Positions 33,257 to 40,900 of a DNA stretch of 46,082 nucleotides are shown piece after piece. Within the stretch, counting starts at the first letter, position 1; every line of letters starts with the position of its first letter. The notes under the pieces are model-generated. The model was not told the origin of the DNA. It did no database searches and saw only the letters and a list, made by a program, of their open reading frames with translations. The stretch lies in contig NZ_JANSHI010000017.1 of the NCBI RefSeq assembly GCF_047461615.1, forward strand, positions 1-46,082, read 5' to 3'. This DNA is from Thermostichus sp047461615. Lineage in GTDB: Bacteria > Cyanobacteriota > Cyanobacteriia > Thermostichales > Thermostichaceae. The position numbers and the translations under genes were made by a program.

Positions 33257-34444
33257 ATGTCAACGGGCTTGCAAGTGCGCTGGTGTCACGATATCCGCCA
33301 GATCCCTGCCTCTAGTTGGCACGCTCTGCAAACGGAGCGCACCTCTCCCTTTTTGGAATACGAGTGGCTATACAGCTTAGAGGCTTCCGGCTGTGCCGGC
33401 CGCAACACGGGTTGGCTGCCTTGTCACCTGCTTGTGGAGGCGGGGGGACAGCTGATTGCGGCGGCTCCCTTGTATTTGAAAAGCCACAGCCAGGGAGAAT
33501 TTGTCTTCGACCAGGAGTGGGCTGCTGTGGCCGCCCGACTGGGGGAACGCTACTACCCTAAGCTCATCGGCATGGCTCCCTTTACGCCGGCCACCGGCTA
33601 TCGCCCTCTTGTCCACCCCGACTACTCAGAGGCAGAGGTGTGGCCCTTGATGTTGGCCGCCATCGATCGCTTCTGCCAAGATAACGATATTTCCGTGTTC
33701 AGCCTGCTCTACGTGGATTTGGAGTGGCGATCCCAGCTAGAAGCCGACGGATTCACCCCCCGAATTACCCACAACTACCAGTGGCACAATCCTGGCTACC
33801 GCTCTTACGAAGACTTTTTGAGCCAGTTCAACGCCAACCAGCGGCGCAATATCAAGCGAGAGCGGGCCGCCATGGAAAAAAGCGGCATAGAACTCAAGGT
33901 CTACACCGGTGAGGAAATCACGCCGCGTCTACTTTCTCTCATGTACGACTTCTACAGCAACACCTGCGCTCAGTTTTGGAACTGGAGCAAATACCTTAAC
34001 CGCCGCTTTTTTGAATCCCTCTATCCCAACTACCGGCAGCGACTGGTGCTAGTAGCCGGAGAGCGAGATTCAGAAGTGATAGGAATGTCTTTTTGTGTCC
34101 GCAAAGGGGATCGCCTCTTTGGGCGCTACTGGGGCTGCCGGGAAGAGGTGAAGTTCTTGCACTTTAACGTGTGCTACTACGAGCCCATTGCCCTGGCCAT
34201 CCGGGAGGGGATCCGCAACTTCGATCCCGGAGCCGGGGGATCCCATAAAATCCGACGGGGATTCCCAGCTACACCAGTGTATAGCTACCACCGCTTCTAT
34301 CGTCCACGGCTAGGGCAGGTTTTGGTGCCCTATTTAAACCGCGTCAATCCCCTCGTGTTGGCCGAGCTGGAGAGAGTCAATCAGAACGAGGTCCCCTTTC
34401 GAGAAGACATTCTGCCTTCTTTGTCTACCCTCACTCGAGGCTAA
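33257..34444 (+). CDS. FemAB-like/COG3146 peptidogalycan-type acyltransferase family protein
   Basis: 395 aa from ATG 33257 (an overlapping TTG at 33227 would add ten residues). Family features seen: SSWHALQTERTSPFLEYEWLYSLE, HLLVEAGGQLIAAAPLYLKSHSQGEFVFD, YYPKLIGMAPFTPATGYR, FLSQFNANQRRNIKRER, YWGCREEVKFLHFNVCYYEPI and GGSHKIRRGFPATPVYSYH. This is a double-GNAT fold group (DUF482) with no firmly assigned reaction; annotation as peptidogalycan biosynthesis is traditional. Converges with the response regulator, 4 bp between stops. Confidence 0.85.
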   Translation: MSTGLQVRWCHDIRQIPASSWHALQTERTSPFLEYEWLYSLEASGCAGRNTGWLPCHLLVEAGGQLIAAAPLYLKSHSQGEFVFDQEWAAVAARLGERYYPKLIGMAPFTPATGYRPLVHPDYSEAEVWPLMLAAIDRFCQDNDISVFSLLYVDLEWRSQLEADGFTPRITHNYQWHNPGYRSYEDFLSQFNANQRRNIKRERAAMEKSGIELKVYTGEEITPRLLSLMYDFYSNTCAQFWNWSKYLNRRFFESLYPNYRQRLVLVAGERDSEVIGMSFCVRKGDRLFGRYWGCREEVKFLHFNVCYYEPIALAIREGIRNFDPGAGGSHKIRRGFPATPVYSYHRFYRPRLGQVLVPYLNRVNPLVLAELERVNQNEVPFREDILPSLSTLTRG

Positions 34445-34448
34445 ACAA

Positions 34449-35123
34449 CTACCACTGGATAAGCTTTCTCTGGACTGCCGCCATGCACATGGCAACGCGA
34501 GCATTGATCTCATCTTCCGACCCAAAGATATCAAGCTTTTCTTTGAGTCTTTGAATACAGTTTTGTACGGTCTTTTTGCTCGTGTGGATGCGGTCAGCAA
34601 TGGCCTGGTCAGTAAGGGCCTCCTTGCAGAGTAAGTTTAAGACTTCAATTTCCCGCTCCGTCAACTTCGTTAGGCCGCGCAACTCTCGCGGCATGCGCAA
34701 TTCCCCGTTGAGAGCACTTTTGGCCCCTTCCAGGAAGACGCTGCGCCGCTCCATTTTGTTGACGGCGGCAAATCCGCCCTGGTGCTTGCTGATTAGGCCC
34801 ACCAGGGGAGTTAGCAGCAGGGGCTCGCTGGAATAAACCATCACGTTCAGGGTGGGGTAGTTCTCGAAAATATGGCGCAACAACTCTAGGCCCGGCTCAG
34901 CAGACTGCTCGCCGCTGGTTTGACCGTAGAGCAAGTCGACCACCACCAGGTCTGGCTGCTCCCGCTGCAACCGCCGGATGGCGTCCATCGGATTGGAAAC
35001 AGCAATGCACTGGGCATCGGCTGCAATCCGCTGTAGCCACTCGCAATTGTTTTGGGCGACCTCGGGATGATCCTCGACCACCAAAAACTTAAGCGGGGCA
35101 GTTCGGCTCTCAACCTCAGACAT
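34449..35123 (-). CDS. Two-component response regulator, receiver plus LuxR HTH
   Basis: 224 aa. Receiver domain ~11-130: LKFLVVEDHPEVAQ acidic pair, phosphoacceptor Asp in DLVVVDLLYGQ, S in VMVYSSEP and Lys in AAVNKMERR. The LuxR helix-turn-helix LTEREIEVLNLLCKEALTDQAIADRIHTSKKTVQNCIQRLKEKL occupies ~158-205. The segment after the phospho-Asp (SGEQSAEPGLELL) is longer than in typical NarL proteins. Start at 35123 is fixed by GAGGAGAGG just upstream; an ATG at 35144 precedes the ribosome-binding site. No kinase gene is adjacent, so it is an orphan; target genes unknown. Confidence 0.9.
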   Translation of the reverse strand: MSEVESRTAPLKFLVVEDHPEVAQNNCEWLQRIAADAQCIAVSNPMDAIRRLQREQPDLVVVDLLYGQTSGEQSAEPGLELLRHIFENYPTLNVMVYSSEPLLLTPLVGLISKHQGGFAAVNKMERRSVFLEGAKSALNGELRMPRELRGLTKLTEREIEVLNLLCKEALTDQAIADRIHTSKKTVQNCIQRLKEKLDIFGSEDEINARVAMCMAAVQRKLIQW

Positions 35124-35281
35124 CAATCCTCTCCTCAAATCCACTGTCAGCTGTGAGGGACAGCAAGCACACCCCTGCCGTCTAGGGATCCTACCAGCCA
35201 GCTACCCTAGGGTAGCCTCAAGCTGGGTCGGGGAAGACATATCGAGCTAGGCTAGAGGGCGATGTCAACCGGATTCTAACC

Positions 35282-36022
35282 GTGGTACCCCTCCAAGATC
35301 GCAACCCCACTACCCGCCCGGCCTATGTTACCTATGCCCTGGTCCTCATCAACATCCTGGTTTTTGTGTATGAGCTTACCCTATCCCCGCAAGAACTGGT
35401 GGCCTTTTTCCGAGAGTGGGCAGTGGTGCCAGCGGAACTAACGGCCAGCTTCCGAGGCGAGATCACCTCTTCGCTGCGCCCCGAATGGGTAACTCTATTC
35501 ACCTCACAATTTTTGCATGGGGGCTTCCTGCATCTTGGCGGCAACATGCTCTTTTTGTGGGTCTTCGGCAACAACGTCGAGGATCGCCTGGGCCATGTGC
35601 GCTACCTCATTTTTTACCTAACTTGTGGAGCCTTGGCCGCCCTAACTCAGTGGTTTTTCGATATGGAGTCCGCCATCCCTTCGCTGGGGGCAAGTGGGGC
35701 TATTGCGGGGGTGTTGGGAGCCTACATCCTGCGGTTTCCCCAGGCTGAGATCCTGACTTTGGTGCCCCTGGGCCTTTTTACCACAACCGTCTATGTTCCC
35801 GCCTGGGTGTTTTTGGGCTTTTGGTTTGTGCAACAGGCATTTTATGGCATTGCTAGCCTGCAGACTCCTATCAATATTGGCATGGAGGGGGGAGGGATCG
35901 CCTACTGGGCCCATGCCGGAGGTTTTGTGTTTGGTCTCATCTTGGGGCCCTTGATGGGGCTGTTTGCTGGCAAAAGCCCCTATGACCGCCAGCAGCAGCA
36001 CTACCCAGACTTAGATCTGTAG
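35282..36022 (+). CDS. Rhomboid-family intramembrane serine protease
   Basis: 246 aa with six to seven membrane helices. HGGFLHLGGNMLFLWVFGNNVEDRLGH supplies the HxxxN oxyanion region, SLGASGAIAGVLGAYILRFP the catalytic Ser in GxSG, and IAYWAHAGGFVFGLILGPL the catalytic His: the dyad is complete. The start is GTG 35282 (MVPLQDRNPT), where relatives also begin MVPL. A large periplasmic/cytosolic loop (TASFRGEITSSLRPEW) follows TM1. Natural substrates unknown. Confidence 0.92.
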   Translation: MVPLQDRNPTTRPAYVTYALVLINILVFVYELTLSPQELVAFFREWAVVPAELTASFRGEITSSLRPEWVTLFTSQFLHGGFLHLGGNMLFLWVFGNNVEDRLGHVRYLIFYLTCGALAALTQWFFDMESAIPSLGASGAIAGVLGAYILRFPQAEILTLVPLGLFTTTVYVPAWVFLGFWFVQQAFYGIASLQTPINIGMEGGGIAYWAHAGGFVFGLILGPLMGLFAGKSPYDRQQQHYPDLDL

Positions 36023-36065
36023 CTCTGACTGTCAGATTCCAAAGGCAACTTGCGAGGAAAAAAGC

Positions 36066-36629
36066 ATGGTCAGTCTACCTGCCAAGTCTTTAACTCTGGA
36101 GGAGTTTCTACACCAGCCGGAAACTGAGCCTCCTAGCGAGTTCATGGAAGGAGAAATTACCCAAAAACCGATACCACAAGCAAAACATAGACGTCTCCAA
36201 CTAAAACTGGGCAGCTTCATCAACGAGCTGTTGGAGCCTCCTCAACTAGGGATGGCCTTTCCAGAGCTACGCTGCACCTTCGCCGGATATGCAATTGTGC
36301 CCGACATTTCTGTGATCGTCTGGGAGCGGATTCCTGTGGATGAAGACGGCACTATTCAAAACCTCATACCTTTCTGCCCTGATTGGGCGATCGAGATCCT
36401 CTCTCCCGATCAAAACCAAGTGAAGCTGGTCAAAAAAATCTTGATCGGCTTGGCCCACGGCTGCCAAATGGGGTGGATCGTAGCTCCCGAAGAAAGGGTT
36501 GTTTTTGTCTACCCTGCCGGGCAACAGCCGACAGTGCATGAGGATCCCCAAGAGGTTATCCCCGTTCCCGCCTTTGCCCAAGGGATCCAACTGAGCATCG
36601 AGACATTGTTTGGCTGGCTGCAGGTTTAG
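36066..36629 (+). CDS. Uma2-family (DUF820) putative PD-(D/E)XK nuclease
   Basis: 187 aa. Typical features are SLTLEEFLHQPETEPPSEFMEGEI at the N-terminus, QLKLGSFINELLEPPQ, YAIVPDISVIVWERIP (core PD) and WAIEILSPDQNQVKLVKKI (E-x-LS and Lys region), then GCQMGWIVAPEERVVFVY. Cyanobacteria carry many copies; function is unproven. ATG 36066. Converges with ndhD. Confidence 0.88.
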   Translation: MVSLPAKSLTLEEFLHQPETEPPSEFMEGEITQKPIPQAKHRRLQLKLGSFINELLEPPQLGMAFPELRCTFAGYAIVPDISVIVWERIPVDEDGTIQNLIPFCPDWAIEILSPDQNQVKLVKKILIGLAHGCQMGWIVAPEERVVFVYPAGQQPTVHEDPQEVIPVPAFAQGIQLSIETLFGWLQV

Positions 36630-36651
36630 GCTGGCAAAAGGCAGCTACCTC

Positions 36652-36669
36652 CTTCAACGGCTGTTGGAG
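36652..36669. terminator. Possible hairpin between Uma2 gene and ndhD
   Basis: CTTCAAC (36652-36658) / GTTGGAG (36663-36669), a 7-bp stem with one T-G wobble and loop GGCT, overlapping the last codons of ndhD. No T-tract; low confidence. Confidence 0.25.
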
Positions 36670-38261
36670 AGAGCAGGAGCTTGGGCAACTGTCCCACTGG
36701 CCTGGGGCAGTTCCTGCCGCAGCAGGGCCACCAAGGCATTCGTGGACTGGTCGTAGAGGCTAGTTACCAGCTTGGGGTAAAGCCCAATGCCGATGACAGG
36801 GATGAGCAGACAGGCGATGATGAACACCTCTCGCGGCTCGGCATCCACCAATTCTTCGTGTTCGGTGAGCTCTTTGTTTTCCGGGCCAAAGAAGATCTGG
36901 CGCAGCATCGACAGCAGGTAGATGGGAGTCAGAATCACCCCAACGGCGGCTAGGAAAACTACCACCAGCCGGAAGGGAAGGGAGTAGGCATCGCTGGTAG
37001 CCATGCCGACAAAGACCATCAGCTCAGCCACAAAGCCGCTCATGCCGGGCAGCGCCAGAGAGGCCAACGAGCAGGCGGTGAACATCGAGAAAATCTTGGG
37101 CATCTTTAAGCCAACGCCGCCCATTTCCTCCAGCTCCAGGGTATGAGTGCGGTCGTAGGTGGCCCCCACCAAGAAGAAGAGGCTGGCCCCAATGAGCCCG
37201 TGGGAGATCATCTGCAGCATGGCGCCACTCATGCCGATCTCCGTTAGGGATCCGATGCCGATGAGGACGAAGCCCATGTGGCTGATGGAGGAGTAAGCGA
37301 TCTTCCGCTTCAAGTTGCGCTGGGCAAAGGAAGTGAGGGCAGCAAAGATGATGTTCACCACCCCCAGCACGATCAAGACGGGTGCAAAGTAAAGGTGGGC
37401 ATCCGGCAGCATGCCCGCGTTCATGCGCATCAGGGCATAGCCCCCCATCTTGAGCAGGATCCCGGCCAGCAACATGTGAACGGGTGCCGTGGCTTCGCCG
37501 TGGGCATCGGGCAGCCAGGTGTGCAAGGGGAAAATGGGCAACTTCACCCCATAGGCAATGAGGAAAGCTCCGTAGAGCAGCAACTGGAAGTTCAGTGGAT
37601 AGCTTTTGCTAGCCAAATCCGTCATGTCAAAGCTGACGGGATCCCCGTAGAAGGCCATAGCCAAGCCCGCCACCAGGATAAACAAGGAGCTGAGGGCGGT
37701 GTAGAGAATGAACTTGGTAGCCGCATAGAGGCGGTTAGGTCCCCCCCAGATGGAGAGGAGCAAATACACCGGGATCAGCTCCAGCTCCCACATCAGGAAA
37801 AACAGCAGCATGTCCTGCACGGCGAACACCCCAATCTGGCCGCCGTACATAGCCAACATGAGAAAGTAAAACAGGCGCGGCTTAAGGGTAACCGGCCAAG
37901 CGGCCAAGATGGCGAGGGTGGTTACAAAGGCCGTGAGCAGGATCAGCGGCATGGAAAGGCCATCGGCCCCAACTGACCAGCTCAAGCCCACTTGGGGCAC
38001 CCAGGTGTAGCGCTCCAGCAGTTGCAAGCCCGTCTGGCTGGGGTCGTAGCCCACATAGAATCCAGCCAGCAGGATGAGCAGGTCAGTAACCGCAACAAAC
38101 AGGGCAAACCAGCGGATCCGCTCCGCCAACTTTTGGGCATAGGCCCGGGTGGTGGGATCCCCCGCCGGCGCCGGGATCACCGGAATGAAGAGGGCGGCCA
38201 CCACCGGATAGACAATGACTGTGGTCAGCCAGGGAAACTCGTGCAAGCTGGGCAGCGCCAT
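36654..38261 (-). CDS. ndhD: NAD(P)H-quinone oxidoreductase chain 4 (NdhD)
   Basis: Antiporter-like proton-pumping subunit of thylakoid NDH-1, used in cyclic electron flow and respiration. 535 aa with about 14 membrane helices. LFFLMWELELIPVYLLLSIWGGPNRLYAATKFILYTA has the conserved membrane Glu and Lys; LPIFPLHTWLPDAHGEATAPVHMLLAGILLKMGGYALMRMN and KRKIAYSSISHMGFVLIGI are hallmark helices 7-10. The subtype (NdhD1 versus others) is uncertain because no ndhF is adjacent; the sequence looks like the respiratory/cyclic D1/D2 class. ATG 38261. Confidence 0.95.
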   Translation of the reverse strand: MALPSLHEFPWLTTVIVYPVVAALFIPVIPAPAGDPTTRAYAQKLAERIRWFALFVAVTDLLILLAGFYVGYDPSQTGLQLLERYTWVPQVGLSWSVGADGLSMPLILLTAFVTTLAILAAWPVTLKPRLFYFLMLAMYGGQIGVFAVQDMLLFFLMWELELIPVYLLLSIWGGPNRLYAATKFILYTALSSLFILVAGLAMAFYGDPVSFDMTDLASKSYPLNFQLLLYGAFLIAYGVKLPIFPLHTWLPDAHGEATAPVHMLLAGILLKMGGYALMRMNAGMLPDAHLYFAPVLIVLGVVNIIFAALTSFAQRNLKRKIAYSSISHMGFVLIGIGSLTEIGMSGAMLQMISHGLIGASLFFLVGATYDRTHTLELEEMGGVGLKMPKIFSMFTACSLASLALPGMSGFVAELMVFVGMATSDAYSLPFRLVVVFLAAVGVILTPIYLLSMLRQIFFGPENKELTEHEELVDAEPREVFIIACLLIPVIGIGLYPKLVTSLYDQSTNALVALLRQELPQASGTVAQAPALSNSR

Positions 38262-38578
38262 GAAGATAACCTCGTTACGCTAAGTTCGTGCCACACCCTT
38301 CCAGGAAGATTGCTGTCGGCTACAGCCAACAGCCCTTCATCAGTATCTCTGCTCAGTAAACCTCCAGGACTATCTTACTCAAGGCTCCTTCGCTCTTCGT
38401 CGCCGGGGATGCTCCAACCGGTGCCCCTCCCAAGCCTCACTGCCTGATCCCTGGTTGGCCAACCCTGCACAATTGGGCCTGGACAAGGCCACTGCTGCTG
38501 GATAACAATAGGCAGAAACAGTACTTAACAACCAAGCCAAGTCTGCCTCAGGGGTGGCTCCGGGCGAAGCTTCAAGGT
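38262..38578. other. Divergent ndhD/deaminase intergenic region
   Basis: 317 bp with no convincing ORF. It must contain promoters for both genes. Visible structure: GCTGTCGGCTACAGC (short hairpin) near 38311-38325 and the 12-bp palindrome GGTTGGCCAACC at 38453-38464. Nothing else recognised. Confidence 0.5.
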
Positions 38579-39613
38579 ATGGCACTGCATGCGGAGTTGC
38601 ACCGCCACCTAGGCGGTTCGGTTGTTCCCAGGATTTTGTGGCGCTACCTGCATCGCCACGGGTCTCCCCTGGCAGAACGCTTTCCCGACTACGCTGAGTT
38701 TGAGGAGTTCTACACCCGCCCCCGCAACACCCTGGAAGAGTACCTAGAGCTGCACACCCTGGTGGAGCAGGTGCAAACTCTAGAGAGCTTACCCTATTTC
38801 GTCTACCGCCTGATCCGGGGGGCCTATGTCTTTGAAGACCTGGCCTATCTGGAAATTCGCTACACCCCCTACCTACGCACGGATCCTAGGCTGGACGAGG
38901 CCGATCGCCTCAAGCAGATGCGGCAAGTCATTGAGATAGTGGGGCAGGCCTGCCAGCAGCGAGAATATCCCATCATCACTACCCAGATCGTGTGTTTGCA
39001 CTCCCGCCTGCCCAGCCACATCAACCGCGCCATGGTCGAGGCGGCTGCTGAGTCGGAGTATGTCAGTGGCATTGACCTGGCCGGGGGAGATAAGGCCTAC
39101 GGCGAGCGGATGGACGAGTGGATTGAGCTCTTCAAGTACGCCCTGGCCCGTGGCCTCAAAACTACTGCCCACCTCTATGAGACGCTGGATGGCTGTTATC
39201 CAGAGCTGTTGCCCTATGTCTTGCGGATTGGTCATGGCATTCAGATCCCTCTCCACTACCCAGAGCTGCTGCCAGAGCTGGCGCGGCGGGGCCAATGCCT
39301 GGAGGTCTGTCCTACCACTTACCTGAAGACAGGTACGCTGCCCAGCTTGGAGCCCCTTAAACTGGTCTTTGACCGCTGCTTTGAGGCAGGGGTGGATATC
39401 GCCATCTGCACCGACAACGCCGGCTTGCACAATGTGCGTCTGCCGTTTGAGTACGAGAACCTACTGACCCACGACATCATCGATTTCGATCAGCTTAAGC
39501 GGTGTCAGGAGGCGGCTTTTCGCCACGCTTTTGCCTGGCCTTACAAAGAATACCCAGCTCTGCTGTTGTCGGAGCTCCAGCGGTCGGCATCGGCTTCCTT
39601 AGTGGCTTTGTAG
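38579..39613 (+). CDS. Adenosine deaminase-like metal-dependent hydrolase
   Basis: 344 aa TIM-barrel amidohydrolase of the ADA/ADAL type. HAELHRHLGGSV gives the metal-binding HxH; THAHLYETL-type segment TTAHLYETLDG keeps H-x-x-E in place of the usual HAGE; RIGHGI supplies the next His; ICTDNAGLHN stands where ADA has TDDP, so the metal-ligand Asp is kept but the following Asp is Asn. LEVCPTTYLKTG replaces the usual CP.SN. Metal centre appears intact, but substrate contacts differ, so the substrate may not be adenosine. ATG 38579. Confidence 0.85.
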   Translation: MALHAELHRHLGGSVVPRILWRYLHRHGSPLAERFPDYAEFEEFYTRPRNTLEEYLELHTLVEQVQTLESLPYFVYRLIRGAYVFEDLAYLEIRYTPYLRTDPRLDEADRLKQMRQVIEIVGQACQQREYPIITTQIVCLHSRLPSHINRAMVEAAAESEYVSGIDLAGGDKAYGERMDEWIELFKYALARGLKTTAHLYETLDGCYPELLPYVLRIGHGIQIPLHYPELLPELARRGQCLEVCPTTYLKTGTLPSLEPLKLVFDRCFEAGVDIAICTDNAGLHNVRLPFEYENLLTHDIIDFDQLKRCQEAAFRHAFAWPYKEYPALLLSELQRSASASLVAL

Positions 39614-39669
39614 AACCTAGGTAGCCTGTAAGCCAAGGTTTAACGCCGCCGTTAGGTAAGGGTTTGCTC

Positions 39670-39948
39670 ATGCGGGAACAATCGGATCTCTTGACCCGTA
39701 GCCTCATCGCCCTGATCCGAGGCTACCAGGTGGCCATTTCCCCTCTGCTACCGCCTGCCTGCCGCTACTACCCCACTTGCTCCCAGTACATGCTGGAAGC
39801 GGTGCGGCGCTATGGGGCCATCCGAGGGGGTTGGCTAGGGATCCGCCGCCTCTGCCGCTGCCATCCTTGGCACCCAGGGGGCTACGATCCAGTGCCTGAC
39901 TTGCCGGGATCTGCAGCCGACGAAAACTGTCGCCCCAGCCGCAACTGA
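39670..39948 (+). CDS. yidD: Membrane protein insertion efficiency factor YidD
   Basis: 92 aa. Small membrane-associated protein that assists YidC-dependent insertion. LIRGYQVAISPLLPPACRYYPTCSQYMLEAVRRYGAIRGGWLGIRRLCRCHPWHPGGYDPVP contains the full family with its Cys residues (ACRYYPTCS, CRCHPW). The ATG at 39670 is preferred over an upstream TTG. It is not near rpmH/rnpA/yidC here, unlike the classic arrangement. Its stop lies inside a strong hairpin. Confidence 0.94.
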   Translation: MREQSDLLTRSLIALIRGYQVAISPLLPPACRYYPTCSQYMLEAVRRYGAIRGGWLGIRRLCRCHPWHPGGYDPVPDLPGSAADENCRPSRN

Positions 39949-39961
39949 ACGCTTCAGTTGC
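39941..39961. terminator. 9-bp hairpin between convergent yidD and ridA
   Basis: Perfect inverted repeat GCAACTGAA (39941-39949) / TTCAGTTGC (39953-39961) with loop CGC. It contains the yidD stop codon and ends 2 bp before the ridA stop. The symmetric position fits a bidirectional terminator; only a short T-containing run follows. Confidence 0.55.
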
Positions 39962-39963
39962 TG

Positions 39964-40395
39964 TTATCGGTAGCAGGCTACCGCCTCGATTTCCACCAAA
40001 GCATTGAGGGGCAGACAGGCCACCTGGATACAGGAGCGGGCTGGTGCGGGCTCGGTGGCGAAGAACTCTCGATAAACCTCGTTCATGGCGGCAAAGTCTT
40101 TCATATCCGCCAAAAAGACCGTGGTTTTTACCACATTGGCTAGGCACGTTCCCCCCGCTTCCAGCACCGCCTTTAGGTTTAGCAGCGCCTGCCGAGTTTG
40201 CGAGGCAACATCTTCTCCCACCAACCTGCCGGTTTTGGGATCCAAGCCCAACTGGCCAGCAGTAAACAGGAAAGGCCCGGAAGCGACAACGCCCTGGCTG
40301 TAAGGACCTACAGGGGCAGGAGCAGCCTCGGTTCGCACCTCCCGGGGACCTGCCCCGGCTTGAGGCTTAGAACTGACCGGCTTCCTCTGCTCCAT
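39964..40395 (-). CDS. ridA: RidA family enamine/imine deaminase
   Basis: 143 aa. Hydrolyses reactive 2-aminoacrylate-type enamines from PLP enzymes. APAPVGPYSQGVVASGPFLFTAGQLGLDPKTG, VASQTRQALLNLKAVLEAGG, VVKTTVFLADMKDFAAMNEVYREFF and APARSCIQVACLPLNALVEIEAVA with the catalytic Arg and terminal Glu are all present. The N-terminus is about 18 residues longer than the core family and basic. ATG 40395. Confidence 0.93.
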   Translation of the reverse strand: MEQRKPVSSKPQAGAGPREVRTEAAPAPVGPYSQGVVASGPFLFTAGQLGLDPKTGRLVGEDVASQTRQALLNLKAVLEAGGTCLANVVKTTVFLADMKDFAAMNEVYREFFATEPAPARSCIQVACLPLNALVEIEAVACYR

Positions 40396-40481
40396 GGGGA
40401 TTGGCGGAACTCTGCAGCTAACCTACCACAGCTGGATCCCCGGCAATGGCAAGATCTACTCGTCGGCCAAAAGAAGCACCT

Positions 40482-40850
40482 ATGCCCTTAATTAAGTTGC
40501 AAACGCCGCTGCAGCCTGAACCTGCCGCTGTGGAGGAGCTGCTCAAGTCGCTCTCTGCCGCTCTGGCCAAACAGGTGAGCAAGCCGGAAGCCTACGTGAT
40601 GACCGCCTTTGAAGGAGGGATCCCGATGACCTTTGGCGGCAGTGCGGATCCCTGCTGCTACGCGGATCCCTGCTGCTACGTGGAAATCAAAAGCGTGGGT
40701 CAATTTTCCGCCGAGCAAACCCGGGCCATGAGTGAGTTTTTTTGCAGCGCCATCGAGGCAGCTTTGGGGATCCCGAAGAAGAGGATTTTCATCGAGTTCA
40801 CCGAGGCCAAGGGCTACCTCTGGGGATGGAATGGCACAACCTTTGGATGA
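40482..40850 (+). CDS. MIF/phenylpyruvate tautomerase-like protein with duplicated segment
   Basis: 122 aa. The mature N-terminal Pro (MPLIKLQTPLQ) is the expected catalytic base; EAYVMTAFEGGIPMTFGGSADPC, YVEIKSVGQFSAEQTRAMSEF and IPKKRIFIEFTEAKGYLWGWNGTTF follow the family. Residues ~55-66 read ADPCCYADPCCY, an extra six-residue copy produced by an 18-bp tandem duplication; relatives have a single DPCAY-like segment. ATG 40482 is chosen because Pro must follow Met. The protein may still fold, since the repeat lies in a loop. Confidence 0.9.
   Translation: MPLIKLQTPLQPEPAAVEELLKSLSAALAKQVSKPEAYVMTAFEGGIPMTFGGSADPCCYADPCCYVEIKSVGQFSAEQTRAMSEFFCSAIEAALGIPKKRIFIEFTEAKGYLWGWNGTTFG
40644..40679 (+). 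repeat. 18-bp in-frame tandem duplication in the tautomerase gene
   Basis: GCGGATCCCTGCTGCTAC at 40644-40661 is repeated exactly at 40662-40679. Each copy contains a GGATCC core. Confidence 0.95.
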
Positions 40851-40900
40851 AATGCCGCCCAAGAAAACTGAAACGAGGAACGGCTGCCGTTGGCAAGAAC

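Noticed and set aside
37278..37976. 232-codon plus-strand ORF inside ndhD
   Set aside because: Antisense shadow of ndhD; Gln/His-rich translation is typical of reversed membrane-protein codons.
38453..38464. 12-bp palindrome GGTTGGCCAACC before the deaminase gene
   Set aside because: Single occurrence with no known regulator; does not match the NtcA pattern GTA-N8-TAC.
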